Positions 5,538 to 7,292 of a stretch of DNA of 7,292 nt are shown in pieces. The position numbers and the translations under genes are program-made. Origin of the DNA: DRGT01 sp035685445 (GTDB lineage: Archaea > Thermoproteota > Nitrososphaeria > Nitrososphaerales > Nitrosopumilaceae); NCBI GenBank assembly GCA_035685445.1, contig DASSAK010000052.1, positions 1 through 7,292 of the forward strand, read 5' to 3'. Positions within the stretch are counted from its first letter, which is position 1, and each line of letters begins with the position of its first letter. The notes under the pieces are model-generated. The model did no database searches and had not been told where the DNA came from. It saw only the letters and a list, made by a program, of their open reading frames with translations.

Positions 5538-7262
5538 ATGGGACATCCGAAAATAGTACTAACAGCTGATAGGACACTTATGTCGCCATATAGGCATCTT
5601 TCATTGGCCACATTCTTTGGTTGTGCACCTGCTCTTGATCCAAACAGAAAAAAAAGTAGTATTTGGTACAAATTATTAAAAAACCAAGTTACTCCAAAAT
5701 TACTTTTTGATTTTATCTGTAACTACACTGAACATGAAAATGGTGTTGCAAAATTTGCTCCATACGGACTTAGAAAAGTAGAAGCTGGGTTGCTTCGTGA
5801 TGGATTTAAACGAGAAGATGTTGTAATTGCACATCCTGATCATATTGAAAAATTCATCGGTCCTGAAACTCAGGTAATTGGAACACATGAGATGGATCCA
5901 CTTGGTATGGGTCCAGTAACTATGACATTTACTTATGGACGAAAACAAATCTCCTATGATGAATTTTATTGTAAAGAACTACACATGAGAATTAACGCTG
6001 CAAAGAAAAAGACTGGAAGCAAAGCCAAGGTTATTGCCGGAGCTTCAGGAACATGGCAATACAACTATGATCCTGAAAAAATTCAAGAATATGGACTGTA
6101 TGCAATTTTAGAAGGAGAGCTTGGAGGAATTGCCCCTGAAATTGATGGACATGCTGGTAGATTTTTCAACTATTTGATAAATGGTGATTTTGAAAACATG
6201 GATCCTTTCAGAAAACGAAGTGACTTTAAAGTTAACATTAAAGAATTTGAAAGAAATGGAAAAAAACTTCATGGTAGATTTGTAAACTTTTGGGATAGAC
6301 CTGAGCTTGAGGAAATTCCTGAAATTGTTGAACCAAGTTTGCATGGAATGATTGAAGTAATGCGAGGTTGTGGTCGTGGTTGCAAGTTTTGTGATGTAAC
6401 TCTACGTTCACTGCGATACTATCCCCCAGAAAAAGTGCAAAAAGAAATTGAAGTTAACATAAAGAAAGGTGGAGACAGATCTGCTTGGGTACATAGTGAT
6501 GATATCTTTGTTTATGGAATGGACCCAAGAACTAGTAAAGGAATGGAACCAAACCGAGAAGCATTAGAAGAATTATTTTCTGCAATCATGGCAGCAGGAG
6601 TTGTGCACACAAACCCAACTCACGGAACATTGGCAGGAGCAATTGCAGATGAAAAACTCATTCCAAACATTTCAGAAATTATAAAGTCTGGTCCTGGAAA
6701 TATGACTGGAATTCAATGTGGATTTGAAACAGGAAGCTTGAGATTAATTGAAAAATATGCTGATAGAAAACTTGCACCATTCAAGCCTGAAGAATGGCAC
6801 TGGGTTGTAAAAGAGGCAGTAAAGACTCTAAATGAGTATTATTGGGTTCCAGCATTTACTTTGATTATGGGTCTTGATAACGATGAAACACCTGAAGATG
6901 CTTGGGAAACAATTCGAATAATTAACGAATTAGAAACAGAGCAACCAGAATCAATGTTTACTACTACTCCACTTACGTTTGTTCCAATTGGATTGCTTGA
7001 AAAATCTGATTTCTTTCACATTGGAAATGAAATGTCTCCTGCTCAATTGGGTGTAATGTACAAAACTTGGCAGCACAACTTCAAGTATGGAATAAAGAAA
7101 TTCATGAACAAGACTGGTCATTTGGGAGTTCAAAAATACATGTTCAACATGATTGCCCGTTCTCTTGGCGGTGTGCCATTAGGAGCAATGGAACGATATG
7201 CTAGAAGACAAGGTGCTGAACACGAGCGAGTAATTGAAAAAATCAAGGTAAAGTACTGGTAA
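5538..7262 (+). CDS. Radical SAM enzyme with B12-binding-like N-terminal domain, substrate unknown
   Basis: The 574-residue product contains a radical SAM cluster motif CGRGCKFC (Cys278, Cys282, Cys285, the canonical CxxxCxxC), which binds the [4Fe-4S] cluster that cleaves S-adenosylmethionine. Further core elements are HSDDIFVYG (319-327), GIQCGFETGS (391-400, a glycine-rich barrel strand) and AFTLIMGLD (439-447). The first 260 residues contain Rossmann-like strands: VVIAHPDHI (95-103), TQVIGTHEMDPLGMGP (111-126) and KVIAGASGTWQ (164-174), resembling the cobalamin-binding half of COG1032-type enzymes, but I do not see the DxHxxG cobalamin-ligand motif. The C-terminal 130 residues are basic and aromatic-rich without a motif I can name. 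The ATG start is well placed after a TATA-like box. Members of this broad class include methyltransferases and lipid-modifying enzymes; the exact reaction cannot be read from the sequence. Confidence 0.85.
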   Translation: MGHPKIVLTADRTLMSPYRHLSLATFFGCAPALDPNRKKSSIWYKLLKNQVTPKLLFDFICNYTEHENGVAKFAPYGLRKVEAGLLRDGFKREDVVIAHPDHIEKFIGPETQVIGTHEMDPLGMGPVTMTFTYGRKQISYDEFYCKELHMRINAAKKKTGSKAKVIAGASGTWQYNYDPEKIQEYGLYAILEGELGGIAPEIDGHAGRFFNYLINGDFENMDPFRKRSDFKVNIKEFERNGKKLHGRFVNFWDRPELEEIPEIVEPSLHGMIEVMRGCGRGCKFCDVTLRSLRYYPPEKVQKEIEVNIKKGGDRSAWVHSDDIFVYGMDPRTSKGMEPNREALEELFSAIMAAGVVHTNPTHGTLAGAIADEKLIPNISEIIKSGPGNMTGIQCGFETGSLRLIEKYADRKLAPFKPEEWHWVVKEAVKTLNEYYWVPAFTLIMGLDNDETPEDAWETIRIINELETEQPESMFTTTPLTFVPIGLLEKSDFFHIGNEMSPAQLGVMYKTWQHNFKYGIKKFMNKTGHLGVQKYMFNMIARSLGGVPLGAMERYARRQGAEHERVIEKIKVKYW

Positions 7263-7292
7263 ATTTTATACAAATACATAAATTCACTTTAA
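7263..7292. other. Short AT-rich spacer at right edge
   Basis: Thirty bases follow the radical SAM stop codon. They contain TTTTATA (7264-7270), which could be a TATA box for a gene starting just outside the window or part of a T-rich archaeal terminator. Too little sequence is present to choose. Confidence 0.25.

Noticed and set aside
5700..5948. Minus-strand open frame of 82 codons, with similar ones at 6108-6344 and 6951-7133
   Set aside because: All are antisense to the radical SAM gene, with no promoter or recognisable domain.
1..7292. CRISPR array, tRNA, rRNA, insertion sequence or prophage
   Set aside because: I saw no spaced repeat set, cloverleaf-like gene, transposase or terminal inverted repeats; the intergenic gaps are too short to hold them.

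Overview
The window looks like chromosomal DNA from a marine, AT-rich archaeon of the ammonia-oxidising Nitrosopumilus type (Thaumarchaeota/Nitrososphaerota). This is inferred from three things. The gene set includes archaeal fibrillarin, Nop5, archaeal-type RNase HII and Trm1. G+C is low, roughly one third by eye. AT-rich TATA-like boxes sit about 25-30 nt before start codons, the leaderless arrangement common in archaea. No database search was possible, so the genus is a guess; the archaeal assignment is firm.

There are seven protein-coding genes, tightly packed, with no intergenic gap above about 90 bases. Left edge (1-1083, minus): trm1, a tRNA guanine-26 dimethyltransferase, cut by the window before its C-terminus. 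A 61-base divergent promoter gap separates it from rnhB (RNase HII, plus). rnhB converges on, and overlaps by 4 bases with, flpA (fibrillarin, minus). flpA lies directly downstream of nop5 (minus) and overlaps it by 14 bases, giving a nop5-flpA operon for the box C/D RNA-guided 2'-O-methylation machine. A second divergent promoter gap (about 3689-3778) separates nop5 from pyrD.

pyrD and pyrK (plus, overlapping by 17 bases) encode the two subunits of an NAD-linked class 1B dihydroorotate dehydrogenase for pyrimidine synthesis. After a short gap holding a 10-base palindrome and a clear TATA-like box, a 574-residue radical SAM enzyme (plus) fills the rest. Its N-terminal part resembles a cobalamin-binding fold without the usual cobalamin-ligand motif, and its substrate is unknown. 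The last 30 bases are AT-rich spacer.

The common theme on the left is RNA processing and modification (tRNA dimethylation, RNA/DNA hybrid removal, rRNA/tRNA 2'-O-methylation); the right half holds pyrimidine synthesis and an uncharacterised radical SAM reaction. I see no mobile element, CRISPR array, tRNA or rRNA. Most of the window is ordinary archaeal core genome. The least-explained gene is the radical SAM protein.
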